From: Rhodanobacter sp.
Lineage (GTDB): Bacteria; Pseudomonadota; Gammaproteobacteria; Xanthomonadales; Rhodanobacteraceae
NCBI GenBank assembly: GCA_030148505.1
Contig: JASBTI010000012.1
Span: 62,001-126,000 of the forward strand
Direction: 5' to 3'
DNA: 64,000 bases
Position numbers and translations under genes: made by a program. Shown piece after piece: positions 15,058-26,500 of this stretch. How positions within the stretch are numbered: position 1 is the first letter of the stretch; each line of letters begins with the position of its first letter. The notes beneath the pieces are model-generated. The model was not told the DNA's origin. It saw only the letters and a program-made list of their open reading frames with translations, and did no database searches.

Positions 15058-18000
15058 TCACTTCTCGTAGCGGTAGTTGAGACTGGCCCGGTTGAAGTCG
15101 CTGGCGTTCTGGGTTTCCAGGTCCCAGCGCTTGCTGAGCCGGTAGCGCAAGGTGATGACCTGGCCGGGCTGGAACAGGCCGACGCCATAGCTCAGGTACA
15201 ACCGCGGCGAAAGGTACTTGCCGACGGTGAATGCCGCGCTGCCGCCAAGTGCCGCATTGCTGGATACGCCGATCTCCTCGATCCCGAGGCGGGAACCGAT
15301 CTGCCTGGCCAGGAGGTTGCCTCCGGCCGAGCCCAGCGCTTGCGCCGCCGAGCTGACCATGCTGCCCTGGCCGCCTTTCAGCTGCGACAACGGCTTGCCG
15401 GTGATCAGGTAGGACAACGCGTCGGACTGCTCCATCACCGGGTTGGAAAACACCGTAAGGATTGGCCGCTGTGCGGTACCGGCGATATACAGCCCTACCT
15501 TTTGCCCCTGGTCGATGGTGGCGTTGGGATTGAGCTTGCGCACCGCGCGGATGTTCAAGCCGGGGTTGTCCAGAGGCGTGCTGGCGAATAGCAGCTGCCC
15601 GCGTTCGATGTTGAGCTCCTGCCCGTACGCCTTGTAGGTGCCGTCGATCGCCACCTGACCCTGACCGATCGGCGCCTGACCGGGTTGCTGGATCACTTTC
15701 AGTTGTCCATGCAGGTTGCCGTTGAGGCCCATGCCGACGATGTGCGTCTTGTTGCCGAGGTCGATGTTCACCGCCGCGCTTATGGGCATCTTCTTCTGCT
15801 TGAGCTGTTGCTGCTTCTGGTCGACCACTACCACATCGGGCGATACCGAGGCGGCACCGGCACCCGGCAGTTTCGCCAGATCCACATTGGCGCTATCCAG
15901 GGCAAGTTTGCCGGTAATGCCGATGCCCTCCGCGCTTTGGGTGATCGCCAGATCCGGCGAGATCACTACCTTGGCGGAAGGAATGTCCGCGGCGGTGAAC
16001 TGCTTGCCCTTGAGGGTGATCGCCGCTTGCATGGCCGTGCCCAGCGTGGCGGTACCGTTGAGTGCCAGTGCGCCCTGGCCGGACGTCACCGTGCCATCCA
16101 CGCGGAACGTTTTCGCATCGCCGGTGCTGAGCACAAGGCGGCCCTCGCGCAGCTTCAGTCCGGCGGCTGGCACCTCGGCGGCAAAGCGGTCCACGGTGGC
16201 CTGACCGGTCACGGCGGGTTGGGCTAGCGTGCCCCCCAGGCTGAAGTTGCCGTCGATCTCGCCGCGGACCTTGGCCAGACTGCTGGTGAGCAGCTCCACG
16301 AAGCCCAGGTTGTGCAGCTTCAAGGCGAGCTGTCCATGCAGCGTCTGCTGCTTGCCGCGGATGTCGAGTTGACCATCCAGGCGACCGTTCTGGTCGAGTC
16401 CGGCGGCCACGGTGAATTGCTGGCCGTTGGCGCCGAGCTTTGCCTGGAGTGTGAGCTGGCGATAGCTCAGCAGCGGTTGCTCGGGCTGGTCGGTGTAGTT
16501 GATGGTGCCCTGTGCGGACTCGATCGAGGCATTGCCGCTCAGCACCCCGCGGGCGCTGCGCTGAAGCGTGCCGTCGCCTTGCAAGCTGCCGTCGGCGCGG
16601 ATCGGCAGGTCGGCAAAGCCGCCGGCGTTGAGCAACAGCCCCAGCGGCAGCGCCCGCAGCCGATAGCTGGCGTCGAGGTTGCCGGCCTTGTCCTGCGTGG
16701 CGGCAACGCACAGCAGCGGGTCGCCCGCGCTGAGGCACAGCGGGGACAGGCTCATGGCGCCGTCACGCCAGGCCAGCTTCGCCGGCTGCCGCAGGCGCCA
16801 GCCCGGTAGTCCTTGCGGCTCGATGTTCAGCGTCGACAGGGTGCCGATCCAGGTCGATCCGCGGCGTGAGCCGTCCAGCCGCAGCGCGCCGGACAGCTGG
16901 CGTCCGCGAACATCGAGGGTCAGGCGGTGGCTGCCCTCACTGCCTTCGGCATGCAGCGTGAGTTGCTGGAACACCAAGCTTTGCACCTGTATGCCCTGGC
17001 CTTTCACGTCGAGCATGCCGCCGGGGTGGCTGATGTCCGGTACCCCGATGATCACGTCGAGCTGCTTGACGCGCTGTTTCCGATACGCCAGCGATGTACC
17101 TCGCATAGTGCCGTTGATGCTGAGCTTGGGTGGCTTTCCGGCAATCACGAAACGGCCGTCCAGACGTCCGCCAGCATCCGGCAGCCAGTCGCCGAGCGAG
17201 GCGATCGCCAGGGTCAGCGTGGCGTGGTTGCTGTTGCCCGGGGCGGCGCGCAGGTGGATCGCGCTGGCGCCCGAGGCGAGGTCGAGATGGCCGTCGATCA
17301 CCCGGTCCGGCGTCAGGTGCACTTTGCCACTACCGCTTACCGGGCGTTGTCGCAGGCGACCGCGAAGCTGGCGGATCTCGGCATGGGCATCGAGCCCCTG
17401 CTGCGTCGATGTGCCGTGGCTGGCGAGGTCGAAGTCCACCGCGCCAGGCCAGCCAGCCAACAATTGTCCGGGGTCGAAGCGTTTGCCCTGCGCCTCGGTC
17501 TGCCAGCTGATCACGGGCTTGAGCTTAAGCACGCCGCTGACTTGCAGTCGGCCTTGCGGCTGCGTCAGGGTCGCTGTTTTCAGCGCTATCCGCTGCGGCG
17601 TGCCGTCCAGCGCGAGCTTCAGCGCGGCCGGCTTGCCGGGTGGCCCCAGCACACCATCGACTGTGGCGTGGAAGCGAGCGAGGTTGCCGTTGGCACGCAG
17701 GCTGCCGTCGCTGGCCAGCTTCTGGCCGGTCAGATCGGCCGGCAGTTGCAGGCCACGCCAATCCAGTTGCAGCGTGCCGGCAAGGGGTTTGGCATCGAGC
17801 TGCAGCAAGCCGCTGGCGCTGAGGCTGCCGGGAATCTGCGGCGAGGTGAGCGCCAGCTGCTGCAGCCGCAGGGTATCGAAATGCTTGCTGAAAACAGCCC
17901 GCAGCGGTGCCAGCCGCAGCTGGTAGCGATTGAGCTTGACCAGTCCGCTGATGCTGCCACTGCGCTGGTCGCCACTACCCCGCAGCGACAGCGCAACGGT

Positions 18001-18858
18001 GGTGAGCTGGCCGGGGCCGAGCAGGGGCCGCGGATCGAAGGCTGGTGCGTCCAGCGTAGCCGTCCACGCGTGGGTGCCCGATTGAGTTAGTTGCAGCTGC
18101 AGGCGGGCGATGACGGGACGGGTCAGCTGGGCCTCCAGCTGCGCATGACGCCCATTGCTATGCGTCTGCAATACGCCGACGTAGTCGATTCCGTCGAGCT
18201 TCCAGCTGAAGCTGGCACGGCCGTCGCCGCGGTAGTCGTTGGCAGGCGTGCTGCCGAGCTGGAGTCTGCCGGCGAGCGCGGCGTGACCATCGGTAGCCTG
18301 CAGCTTCAGCTGGCGCACCACGATGCCGTTCGTGGTCCACGCGCCGGCCAGCAGCAGCTGGCGGGAGGCGAACAGTCTCTGTCCATCCCGCGCGATGGCA
18401 ATTTGGCCAATCTGCACGTGGTCGAGCAGCAGATCCAGCGGTGGCGTCAGACTGAGGCCAGCGGAGTTGCCGGAGGTAGTCGGTGCGGTCGGGGGCAGGG
18501 TGACGTCGACGCCGTCCAGTTGCAGGTCGAGAACGTGCAGGCGCTGGCGCAGCAGCGGCCAGAACGCCAGGTTCAAGCGCAGCTCGGCGATCCGCAGATC
18601 GAGGCCGCTGCTGTTGCGATAGCGCACGCCGCGCAAGTGCAGCGGGCCGATCAGGCGACCCTGGGAATGCTGCACGGTGAGTGCGCCAGCCGTGGCGCTG
18701 CGCGCCTGTGACAGCGCGAAACGCAAACCTGAGCCAGTCCCCAGCAGCCAGCCGACGGCGCTACCCAGCAGCATCAAGACGAACAGCAGGGCAAGACCGA
18801 GGCGGCGCGGCCAGCGACGGCGCTTCGGGGCGGCGGGTGCTTTTGGAGCCTCAGTCAT
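15058..18858 (-). CDS. tamB: Translocation and assembly module subunit TamB
   Basis: 1266 residues, close to the E. coli TamB length. A basic N-terminus and one membrane anchor (about residues 20-45, LGLALLFVLMLLGSAVGWLL) precede a long repetitive beta-rich periplasmic region of AsmA/TamB type. The conserved C-terminal DUF490 domain ends KRWDLETQNASDF and SLNYRYEK. TamB links the inner membrane to TamA and is implicated in autotransporter export and phospholipid transport. ATG 18858 is used; a GTG nine bases upstream (18867) is possible. The start lies 9 bases after the tamA stop, consistent with translational coupling. Confidence 0.95.
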   Translation of the reverse strand: MTEAPKAPAAPKRRRWPRRLGLALLFVLMLLGSAVGWLLGTGSGLRFALSQARSATAGALTVQHSQGRLIGPLHLRGVRYRNSSGLDLRIAELRLNLAFWPLLRQRLHVLDLQLDGVDVTLPPTAPTTSGNSAGLSLTPPLDLLLDHVQIGQIAIARDGQRLFASRQLLLAGAWTTNGIVVRQLKLQATDGHAALAGRLQLGSTPANDYRGDGRASFSWKLDGIDYVGVLQTHSNGRHAQLEAQLTRPVIARLQLQLTQSGTHAWTATLDAPAFDPRPLLGPGQLTTVALSLRGSGDQRSGSISGLVKLNRYQLRLAPLRAVFSKHFDTLRLQQLALTSPQIPGSLSASGLLQLDAKPLAGTLQLDWRGLQLPADLTGQKLASDGSLRANGNLARFHATVDGVLGPPGKPAALKLALDGTPQRIALKTATLTQPQGRLQVSGVLKLKPVISWQTEAQGKRFDPGQLLAGWPGAVDFDLASHGTSTQQGLDAHAEIRQLRGRLRQRPVSGSGKVHLTPDRVIDGHLDLASGASAIHLRAAPGNSNHATLTLAIASLGDWLPDAGGRLDGRFVIAGKPPKLSINGTMRGTSLAYRKQRVKQLDVIIGVPDISHPGGMLDVKGQGIQVQSLVFQQLTLHAEGSEGSHRLTLDVRGRQLSGALRLDGSRRGSTWIGTLSTLNIEPQGLPGWRLRQPAKLAWRDGAMSLSPLCLSAGDPLLCVAATQDKAGNLDASYRLRALPLGLLLNAGGFADLPIRADGSLQGDGTLQRSARGVLSGNASIESAQGTINYTDQPEQPLLSYRQLTLQAKLGANGQQFTVAAGLDQNGRLDGQLDIRGKQQTLHGQLALKLHNLGFVELLTSSLAKVRGEIDGNFSLGGTLAQPAVTGQATVDRFAAEVPAAGLKLREGRLVLSTGDAKTFRVDGTVTSGQGALALNGTATLGTAMQAAITLKGKQFTAADIPSAKVVISPDLAITQSAEGIGITGKLALDSANVDLAKLPGAGAASVSPDVVVVDQKQQQLKQKKMPISAAVNIDLGNKTHIVGMGLNGNLHGQLKVIQQPGQAPIGQGQVAIDGTYKAYGQELNIERGQLLFASTPLDNPGLNIRAVRKLNPNATIDQGQKVGLYIAGTAQRPILTVFSNPVMEQSDALSYLITGKPLSQLKGGQGSMVSSAAQALGSAGGNLLARQIGSRLGIEEIGVSSNAALGGSAAFTVGKYLSPRLYLSYGVGLFQPGQVITLRYRLSKRWDLETQNASDFNRASLNYRYEK

Positions 18859-18867
18859 CGTCGGCAC

Positions 18868-20631
18868 CTACAAGTCCGGTCCGATGACGATGTGCAGCTC
18901 CACGCCATGCCGGTTCGCGTCGTGGATCGGGGTGCCGAGATCGACGCGGATCATGCCGACCGGCGAGAGCCAGCGCACGCCCAGGCCGGTACCGATCCGG
19001 GGTCGGTAATCGGTGCCGCTGAAGGCATTGCCGGCATCGACGAAGGCGGCGATACCCCAGTGCGGCGTGAAGTAGTGTTCCACGGTGCTGCTGCCGACCA
19101 GCAGGTTGTGCCCGCCGATTACCCGACCGTAACTGTTTTGCGGGCCGATCGACTGGAACGGGTAGCCGCGTACCGAGCGGTCGCCGCCGGCGAAGAAGCG
19201 CAACTGGGGCGGCAGCGCCGTGAACTGGCCGCTCCAGGTCATCCCGGCGCTGCCGCGCAGGATCAGCCGGTTGTTGCCGGCAAAGGCGTCGATCCACTTG
19301 GCATCGGCGGTGATCTGGCTGAAGCGCGTGGTCGACAGCACCGTGCCGGCAGTGCTGCGCGCCGCTACGCTGAGCGACCAGCCATGATGGACGAAGTTGT
19401 CGTTGTCGGCACGTTTGCGTGACAGCGACGCTTCGGCAAACAGCAACGTGCTGGTGCCGCGCTCGATCCCCGGCGTGCTGTACGGCTCGTTGCCGTGGCG
19501 GCCCACGGTGAAGGTGCCGGAAAGCGCGTGCGCACCCAGGGTGCGGGTCCAGCCATGCCACAAGCGGGTCTCGTTGCCGACCAGTTCCAGCGTGCGCGAT
19601 TGCGAGGTGGTGGTGTTGGCGTCGCGGTAGTTGGCACCGATGTTCAGGCTGCGCTGGTATGGTCCCGACAGCGGAATCGCGTACTGCGTGGAAAGCGTCT
19701 TCAGTCGCTGGGCCAGCACCAGCTCGTTCTTCCATTTGTGCCCGCGGCGGTTGACCCAGCGCCGCTCGATGCCAGCGCGCAACCCGAACCCGGTGTCGGT
19801 ACCGATGAATGGGCCGCCGGTGTAAATGGTGCGTTTGGCCGGTACCAACTGCACGGTGACGTCGACGCTGCCATGGTTGGCGTCCTTGACATCGGGGATC
19901 ACGTTGACCACCGAAAAATAGTCGGCGCCGTTGAGCGCCTGCTGCAGGTCGAGCAGGTCGTGCTGGGCGAAGTACTCGCCGGACTCGAACGGCACGTAAC
20001 GATCGAGAAAGCCGGGGCGGAACTGCGAGCCCTCGAAGATCAGCTTGCCGAAACGGTAGCGTGGCCCGGCATGCCAGGCCAGTTTGATCACCGCGCTGTG
20101 CTGGCCGCGATTGATTTCCACCCGGTGGGTGACCATTTTGGCACCGAGGAAGCCGTTGGCGGTCAGCTGGGCACTCAGCGCGTCGCGCGCCGCCTCGTAG
20201 TTGCCATCGTTGAAGACCTGGCCCTTCATCTGTTCAATGTCACGGCGGGCCTTGCCGATCGGCCGGATCGCCAGCGCATCGCGATCGAGCTGCAGTTCGA
20301 CCGCCGTCACCTTGATCGGCTCCCCCGGCTTCACATGCAGCGTCACATGCCAGTCCTTGCCGACCTGTTTCAACGTGCCGTCCACGCTGGCGTCGTAATA
20401 GCCGTAAGGCTGCAAGGCGGCCTCCACTTGCGCCGGGGCGCGCGCGTACAGGCGGCGGAGCTGGGCATCGCTGACCTCGCGCTGGCCGTATTGCGACAGT
20501 TCGACACCGGCCACTACCGCGTTCCTCAGCGGCTCCGAAACGCCATCCACGGTCAGCGTCACCGCGGCATGGGCCATCGGAGTCAACAGCGGCAGGGCGA
20601 ACACAACCAGGCGTCGGAGAGCTCGGCGCAT
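18868..20631 (-). CDS. tamA: Translocation and assembly module outer-membrane protein TamA
   Basis: 587 residues (E. coli TamA is 577). A signal peptide (to about HAAVT, residue 24) is followed by POTRA domains (about 25-270, with YGYYDASV and FEGSQFRPGFLDRYVPF). The C-terminal BamA-type barrel has the hallmark FFAGGDRSVRGYPFQSIGP near 460-480 and ends in GPDL. It forms the outer-membrane half of the TAM complex with TamB, encoded next. The order tamA-tamB is conserved in proteobacteria. Confidence 0.96.
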   Translation of the reverse strand: MRRALRRLVVFALPLLTPMAHAAVTLTVDGVSEPLRNAVVAGVELSQYGQREVSDAQLRRLYARAPAQVEAALQPYGYYDASVDGTLKQVGKDWHVTLHVKPGEPIKVTAVELQLDRDALAIRPIGKARRDIEQMKGQVFNDGNYEAARDALSAQLTANGFLGAKMVTHRVEINRGQHSAVIKLAWHAGPRYRFGKLIFEGSQFRPGFLDRYVPFESGEYFAQHDLLDLQQALNGADYFSVVNVIPDVKDANHGSVDVTVQLVPAKRTIYTGGPFIGTDTGFGLRAGIERRWVNRRGHKWKNELVLAQRLKTLSTQYAIPLSGPYQRSLNIGANYRDANTTTSQSRTLELVGNETRLWHGWTRTLGAHALSGTFTVGRHGNEPYSTPGIERGTSTLLFAEASLSRKRADNDNFVHHGWSLSVAARSTAGTVLSTTRFSQITADAKWIDAFAGNNRLILRGSAGMTWSGQFTALPPQLRFFAGGDRSVRGYPFQSIGPQNSYGRVIGGHNLLVGSSTVEHYFTPHWGIAAFVDAGNAFSGTDYRPRIGTGLGVRWLSPVGMIRVDLGTPIHDANRHGVELHIVIGPDL

Positions 20632-20751
20632 GTGGGAGAAGGGCGTCCAGGGGCATTCGATGGTTGAGCGAGCTTACCCAAACAGGTGTTGGTTTCCCAT
20701 CAAGGCCTGCAAGCTGCACCCGCTGAGGTGCGGCGTTTCATGCGTGGCACC

Positions 20752-23352
20752 TCAGCCTGCCTTGTCGCCCGCCTTGTGCGCGATCCATGCGCCGATCACC
20801 GCCGAGAAGTACGGGATCGACTGCGCCGCAAGGATGAACATCCACAGTGTGCCCTCGACATAGCGGTTGCCGTAGCTCAGCGCCATGCCGACCACGCACA
20901 AGGTCAGCGCCACCGCCATCAGCAGTTCCTCGCGTACCGGTGCGAACGCGGCGAAGCCGGACTCGCCCAGGCGCCGGCTCTTGGCAGTGACCACGAACGA
21001 GGTCTTTTCGCGGGTCAGCCCATGCAGGATTCCGCGCGCGATGGCGTGGCTGAGGCTCATGCTGGCCAGCGACGCCATCAAGGTATCGCGCCAGCTACAG
21101 GGTACGCGGGCACGGTACAGCACGATGCCGAAGATCGCCTTGGCGACGAAGAAGCCGATCACCGGGATCATGAACAGCTGCATCGGCAGGCTGAAATATT
21201 GCGGCAGCGCCACCATGCCGGCGGTCCAGAACAACGCCATCAAGGTGAAGATCAAATGCAGCGCGTCGGCAAACCAGCTGAACCAGCCGGTGAGGAAGTG
21301 GAAGCGCTGGCCGGCGCTGAGCGGCCCGCGACCGGTCATCCAACGCCAGCGGCCCTTGAGGATCTGCATCGCGCCGAACGCCCAGCGGTAACGCTGGCTC
21401 TTGTAGGCCTTGAAGTCGGCCGGGGTCAGCCCCTTGCCCATCAGCTCGTCGACGTAGACCAGGTCGTAGCCGGCGTGCATCAGGCGCAGGCCGAGCTCGG
21501 CGTCCTCGCAGATCGTCCACTCCGACCAGCCACCGGTGCCTTCCAGCGCCGAGCGGCGCACCATCGTCATGGTGCCGTGCTGGATGATCGCGTTGCGCTC
21601 GTTGCGGTGGTGCATGCCGATGCGGAAAAAGCCATCGTATTCCCACGCAGTCATCCGCCGGAAGGTGTTGTGTTCGAACTCGCGGTGGGCCTGCGGACAC
21701 TGCACCACCGCCACCTTGGGGTCGTGGAAATGCCCGGTCAGGGTGGACAGCCAGTCGTGGCGCACCTCGTAGTCGGCATCGATCACGGCCACCACCTCGG
21801 CCGCGGGATCGGTTTCCTTCAAGCCGAAGTTCAGCGCGCCGGCCTTGAAGCCCGGCCACGGTTCCAGATGGAAGAAGCGGAAGCGCTTGCCGAGCTTTTC
21901 GCAGTAATCCTTTACCGGCTTCCACACCGCCGGGTCCTTGGTGTTGTTGTCGATCACCAGCACTTCGTAGTTTTCGTAATCGAGCCCGGCCAGCGAGTCG
22001 AGGGTCACGATCACCATTTCCGGTGGCTCGTTGTAACAGGCCAGATGGATCGACACGAACGGCTGCTTCTCCGGCCGATCCGGACGCAGCATGCCCGCAT
22101 GGCGCAGCCAGCTCGGCCGCCACAGCACCTCGGTGAACTCGAAGCCGTTGATCAGCAGGATCGCCAGGATCGCGATCTGCGCCGGGAACAGCAGCACCAG
22201 CATGGTCCAGTCGATCCAGCTCAAGTAGAACTGGAATGGTAACGTCGCCGACCACACCACCAGTCCGCAGGCGAGCTGGATCAGGGCAGCGAAGAAGAGC
22301 CGCCCCATCAGCTTGAAGCGATTGAACTTGCGGCCGAACCAGATCATCGGGATCAGTGCCAGCAGGCTCGCCGCCAGCGCCTTCCACGGCCAGCTGGTGT
22401 CCTCGACCACCGGGCCGGTGAACGGAAACTTCAGCTGACGGTCGGCGTTGAACATGCCCCAGTAGGCGCCGGTGCGGCCCTCGCCGAGATTTTCCTTCCA
22501 CGGCTGGTCGAACGCCTCCATCACGTAGTAATCGATGTGCAGCTTCTTTGCCGCGTTGAACCACTGGCGCAGGAAGATCGCCTCATTGGACACCGACGGG
22601 TAAGCGTATTCGTGGCGATCGCCGTTGGATGGCCAGCCGATCTCGCCGACCACGATCGGCTTGTTCGGGTACTTCCGGCGCAGCGCCTCGTAACTGCCCA
22701 CGGCGTCGTCGATGGCACGGTTGCGCGGCACCCCGTTCCAGTACGGAAACAGATGTACGGTGATGAAGTCCACGTGCTGCACCAGCTCCGGGTACTTCAG
22801 CCAGATGTAGTCCGGCTCGGCGATCGATACCGGCTGGTGCAGCGCCGCGCGCACGCGGTCGGCATAGGCCATCAACTGATCGGGGCTGAGGTCGTGGCGG
22901 AACAGCACCTCGTTGCCGACGATCACCCGGGTGATCGTACCCGGGTAGCGCCGTGCCTGGGCAATCAGCGCGGTGATCTCCTTTTCGTTGTTGTCGAGCC
23001 GGCGATCGATCCACGCGCCCGCCATCACCTTCAGGCCTTCCTTCTCGGCCAGCCGCGGCAGCTGCGGGTTCTGCAGCATCGAATAGGTACGCACATGCGA
23101 GGTATAGCGGCTGACCAGGCGCAGGTCGCTGTCGATCTGCTGGTCGCTGGGAAAGTCGCTTTTCAGCGGACTCTGATAACGCTGGAACACCGACAGCGCC
23201 ATGCCGCTGATCTTGCCATGCCAATCCTCCGGACCATGCGGCAGGTTGCCCCACCACCACAGCCCGATATTCATCGAGGCCACCAGCAGCGCCACGATCA
23301 CGGCGATCAGCAGGGGATGTCGGCTGTTGTGCAGGGTTGTGGTGACGCTCAA
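20752..23352 (-). CDS. GH17-GT2 fusion membrane glucan synthase (NdvB-like)
   Basis: 866 residues. An N-terminal membrane anchor (14-34) is followed by a glycoside hydrolase family 17 domain (about 45-310) with both catalytic glutamates: E148 in GNEVLF and E237 in GEIGWPS. After three or so membrane spans (about 330-420) comes a family 2 glycosyltransferase (HLACYNEPPEM, VIDADYEVR, ICEDAELGLR, QRYRW), then more membrane spans. This architecture matches the beta-1,3-glucan synthase NdvB of Pseudomonas aeruginosa, where periplasmic glucans are linked to biofilm antibiotic tolerance. The product here, probably a beta-glucan made by polymerisation and GH17-mediated transfer, is inferred. It stands alone, with no regulator nearby. 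Confidence 0.88.
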   Translation of the reverse strand: MSVTTTLHNSRHPLLIAVIVALLVASMNIGLWWWGNLPHGPEDWHGKISGMALSVFQRYQSPLKSDFPSDQQIDSDLRLVSRYTSHVRTYSMLQNPQLPRLAEKEGLKVMAGAWIDRRLDNNEKEITALIAQARRYPGTITRVIVGNEVLFRHDLSPDQLMAYADRVRAALHQPVSIAEPDYIWLKYPELVQHVDFITVHLFPYWNGVPRNRAIDDAVGSYEALRRKYPNKPIVVGEIGWPSNGDRHEYAYPSVSNEAIFLRQWFNAAKKLHIDYYVMEAFDQPWKENLGEGRTGAYWGMFNADRQLKFPFTGPVVEDTSWPWKALAASLLALIPMIWFGRKFNRFKLMGRLFFAALIQLACGLVVWSATLPFQFYLSWIDWTMLVLLFPAQIAILAILLINGFEFTEVLWRPSWLRHAGMLRPDRPEKQPFVSIHLACYNEPPEMVIVTLDSLAGLDYENYEVLVIDNNTKDPAVWKPVKDYCEKLGKRFRFFHLEPWPGFKAGALNFGLKETDPAAEVVAVIDADYEVRHDWLSTLTGHFHDPKVAVVQCPQAHREFEHNTFRRMTAWEYDGFFRIGMHHRNERNAIIQHGTMTMVRRSALEGTGGWSEWTICEDAELGLRLMHAGYDLVYVDELMGKGLTPADFKAYKSQRYRWAFGAMQILKGRWRWMTGRGPLSAGQRFHFLTGWFSWFADALHLIFTLMALFWTAGMVALPQYFSLPMQLFMIPVIGFFVAKAIFGIVLYRARVPCSWRDTLMASLASMSLSHAIARGILHGLTREKTSFVVTAKSRRLGESGFAAFAPVREELLMAVALTLCVVGMALSYGNRYVEGTLWMFILAAQSIPYFSAVIGAWIAHKAGDKAG

Positions 23353-23502
23353 GGAAATTCCCGGGGAGCCTGTGCTACAGGCGACAAAGCTCGGCGAGCT
23401 TAACCAATGCGTGGTGAAAGGCTCAATAAAGATCGTCGACCATGGTCAGCGTGAGGTCAGGTGGGCTGCGGCGGATAGGGAAAAACCCCCGGGCCAGATT
23501 CT

Positions 23503-26500
23503 TCACCCGTCACCTATTGCGGTACGCAATGCCATCAAAAGTTCCGATTTTCGGAACGGTTTGGACAGCAGCGTGAGGCCTGGCGCCAGTGTTTCAGCCT
23601 CCATGTATCCGGAAACCACCACGACCGCAATGCCGGGCCACCGCTCGGCTACGACCTGTGCCAAATGGGAGCCATTCATCCCCGGCATCAGGTAGTCGGT
23701 CAGCAAGGCATGAACCTGCAGACCGCCACTAAGCAACCTCAGGGCCTCCTCGCCGCCGCCGGCCTCGACTACATCAAAACCGGCTTCGGCAAGTATGGTG
23801 GCGGTGTTGTAGCGAACCAGTTGCTCATCGTCGACGAGCAGGATCGTGCCATGCTGGCCCGACTCGACCTCGCGAGCCGGAAGGTTGGGTAGCAGGAGTG
23901 CTCTTTCGCTGCAGGCTGGCAGGCGGATTTTCACCACGGTGCCGGTACCGAGCTCGCTGGTAATCGTCAGCTCACCCCCGAGCTGGGCCGCCAGTCCGTG
24001 TGCCATCGAAAGGCCGAGCCCAGTGCCCTTGCCGACGCCCTTGGTGGAATAGAAGGGCTCAACGGCACGCGCGAGTGTCGGTTTATCCATGCCGGTGCCG
24101 GAATCGGCAAGGGACAGCACCAGAAAGCAGTGCGGTTGCGGATCGCGATGATTCTGCGGCTCGGCAATTTCCCGTGTGACGGAAATCTGCAAGGTGCCAC
24201 CGTCTGGCATCGCATCACGGGCATTGACCGCGAGGTTGAGCACGGCGACTTCGAGTTGATGAGGGTCTGCGGCGACGGGCGGGAGGTCCGGATCGGCGCT
24301 TACGACGATTTTGATCTGTGGCCCCAGCGTGCTGGAGAGCAGATAACGCATGCCGGCGATCAATTGAGCCAGGTTTACCGGGAGCAGCTTCAGGGGCTGG
24401 CGGCGCGCGAAAGCCAGTAGCCTTTGAACGAGTGCCTTCGCACGATCCGCCGACTGCAGGGCGCCACAAATCAATTTTTGTTCGCGCGCATTGGCCGAAT
24501 GGCGCCCCTTCAGCAGGTCGAGCGTACCAATGATCGGCGTCAGCAAGTTGTTGAAATCGTGGGCGACGCCGCCGGTAAGCTGGCCCATCGCCTCGAGTTT
24601 TTGTGATTGCCGCAAGGCTTCCTCGGCCTTGCGGCGTTGGGTCGTCTCCACGGCTTCGGGTACCAAGGCGAATATTTCGCCGTGGCTGTCGCGAATCGGT
24701 CGCATGGCAAAGTCAAACCAACGCCAGCCCCCCTCGGGAAGGTTGACACGGACTTCATGGCGAATTATTTCGCCGCCTGCCACCTTAGGGATGGCATCGC
24801 GGATGGCGTCTGGCATGCCCGGCGTGCCGGTAAACCAGGGTGTCTCCCAGAACGGCCTGCCAACGACGTCGGCGCGCTCTCCCTTGATCCCGCTCAGGGA
24901 CGCGGTATTGGCGTCCAACACTATGCCGTCAGCGGTCAACAGGCCCTGATATTGATAGTTCGTTTCGAAGATCGCCCGCAGCGTTGCCTCGCTGGCCTGC
25001 AATTTGGCCGTTCGTTCGGCGACCTGGCTTTCCAAGGTGTCGTTCAGCCGTTGCAAGTCCTCCTCCAGGCGCTTGCGTTGCTCGATGTCGCGCACCATGC
25101 CCTTGATCCGCAGCGGGCGTTGGCCAGCATCCACCTCCACTTTGCCATGTCCCCATATCCAGCGAACGACACCATCGGCTCTCAGGATACGACACTCAAA
25201 ATCCCAGGTGCCTTGTGTCTCGATGGCTTCCCTGAGCTGCCGATCGACCGCGCTGCGGTCCTCAGGAAAGACATGGTCGAGGAAGGTCTGATAAGACCAC
25301 TCGGGAAGCATTCTGTCGTAGCCAAAGATCCGGTCGTGCTGGGCGGAGCGCCAGGCTTTTTGGGTCGCGATATCCAGCTCCCACACGCCCATCTCCGCGG
25401 CATCCAGCGAGCGGGCAAGCCTTTCCTCGCTGTCGCGCAGCGCTCTCTCGATGCGCTTCGTTTCGGTGATGTCGACGATGACACCCGGAAAGCGCAAGGG
25501 GAGACCCTCGGCGTCGTAAAATACGCGTCCGCGGGCCAGCAGCCAGCGGACGTTGTCGTCAACACATATCCGGTATTCGCATTGATATTCCTGATGTGTG
25601 TCGATGGCTTCCTGGATCGCCTGTTCGACCCGGTCCCGATCGTCGGGATAGATACCATCGGTAAAGGCGGGAAGTGGTACGCCTTTTTCAGCCTCCTTCC
25701 GGTCGATGTCAAAGAGCCGCGCAAGATGGGCGTCGGTGTAGACAAGGTTGGTGGCGATGTCCCAGTCCCAGGTGCCCACCGCGGAGGCAGCTTCGAAGGC
25801 CAGTTGAATGCGTTCCTCTCCTTCGCGCAGGGCGGCTTGCGCGCGTGCGCGCTCCACGTCTGACCAAGTGCGGTCGGCCACCTCGAGGGCCAACCTCTTT
25901 TCCTCATCCAGCCAGACGCGAGGGGTCGACTGGTGAACATACAAGACTGCAACGAGATGTCCGTTCTTGACCAACGGCGCCGCAATGGCCGCTCGGACGT
26001 GAATTTTTTTAAAGGCTTCGGCGACGCCTTCATCGGGGTGGTCATCGGCGCATATATCGTTGATCGTCACGACCCGGCCGGCGCGGAGCTCGGCGACCAA
26101 GGCAACGCCGAACGCCTCCAGCCGGTGTCGTCCGGCAAGGCTGGGCATGAAATCCACTGACCAATCCTGTTCGACGGTAAACACCTCGCCCTCAGGCTTC
26201 ACCTCGGCGTAACCGGCTCGATCCGCGGCGAGCTCGCGGCCAAGCAGCTCGGCGGCGCTGCGCATGACTTCCCGCGGATCAGCCAAGCCCCTCAGGCGTT
26301 CCTCCAGCGCCAACCTGAACACCTGCCGTCGCGCACCAAGCACTTGCTCGGTGGTTTCGGTACAGGCGCAGAACAAGCCCTCAACCGCGCCGCTCTCGTT
26401 CCGAACCGGAGAATACGAGAACGTGAACCAGGTGGGCTCCTCAAAGCCCTTGCGCTTCATCAGCAAAGGCAGATTTTCGTGATAGCTTGCCTCGCCTTGC

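Noticed and set aside
12424-15591. 1055-codon open frame on the plus strand
   Set aside because: It is antisense to the M13 peptidase and the end of tamB, which have clear motifs; the frame follows from third-position GC bias.
20686-22242. 518-codon plus-strand open frame
   Set aside because: Antisense to the glucan synthase; His/Gln/Arg-rich with no recognisable domain.
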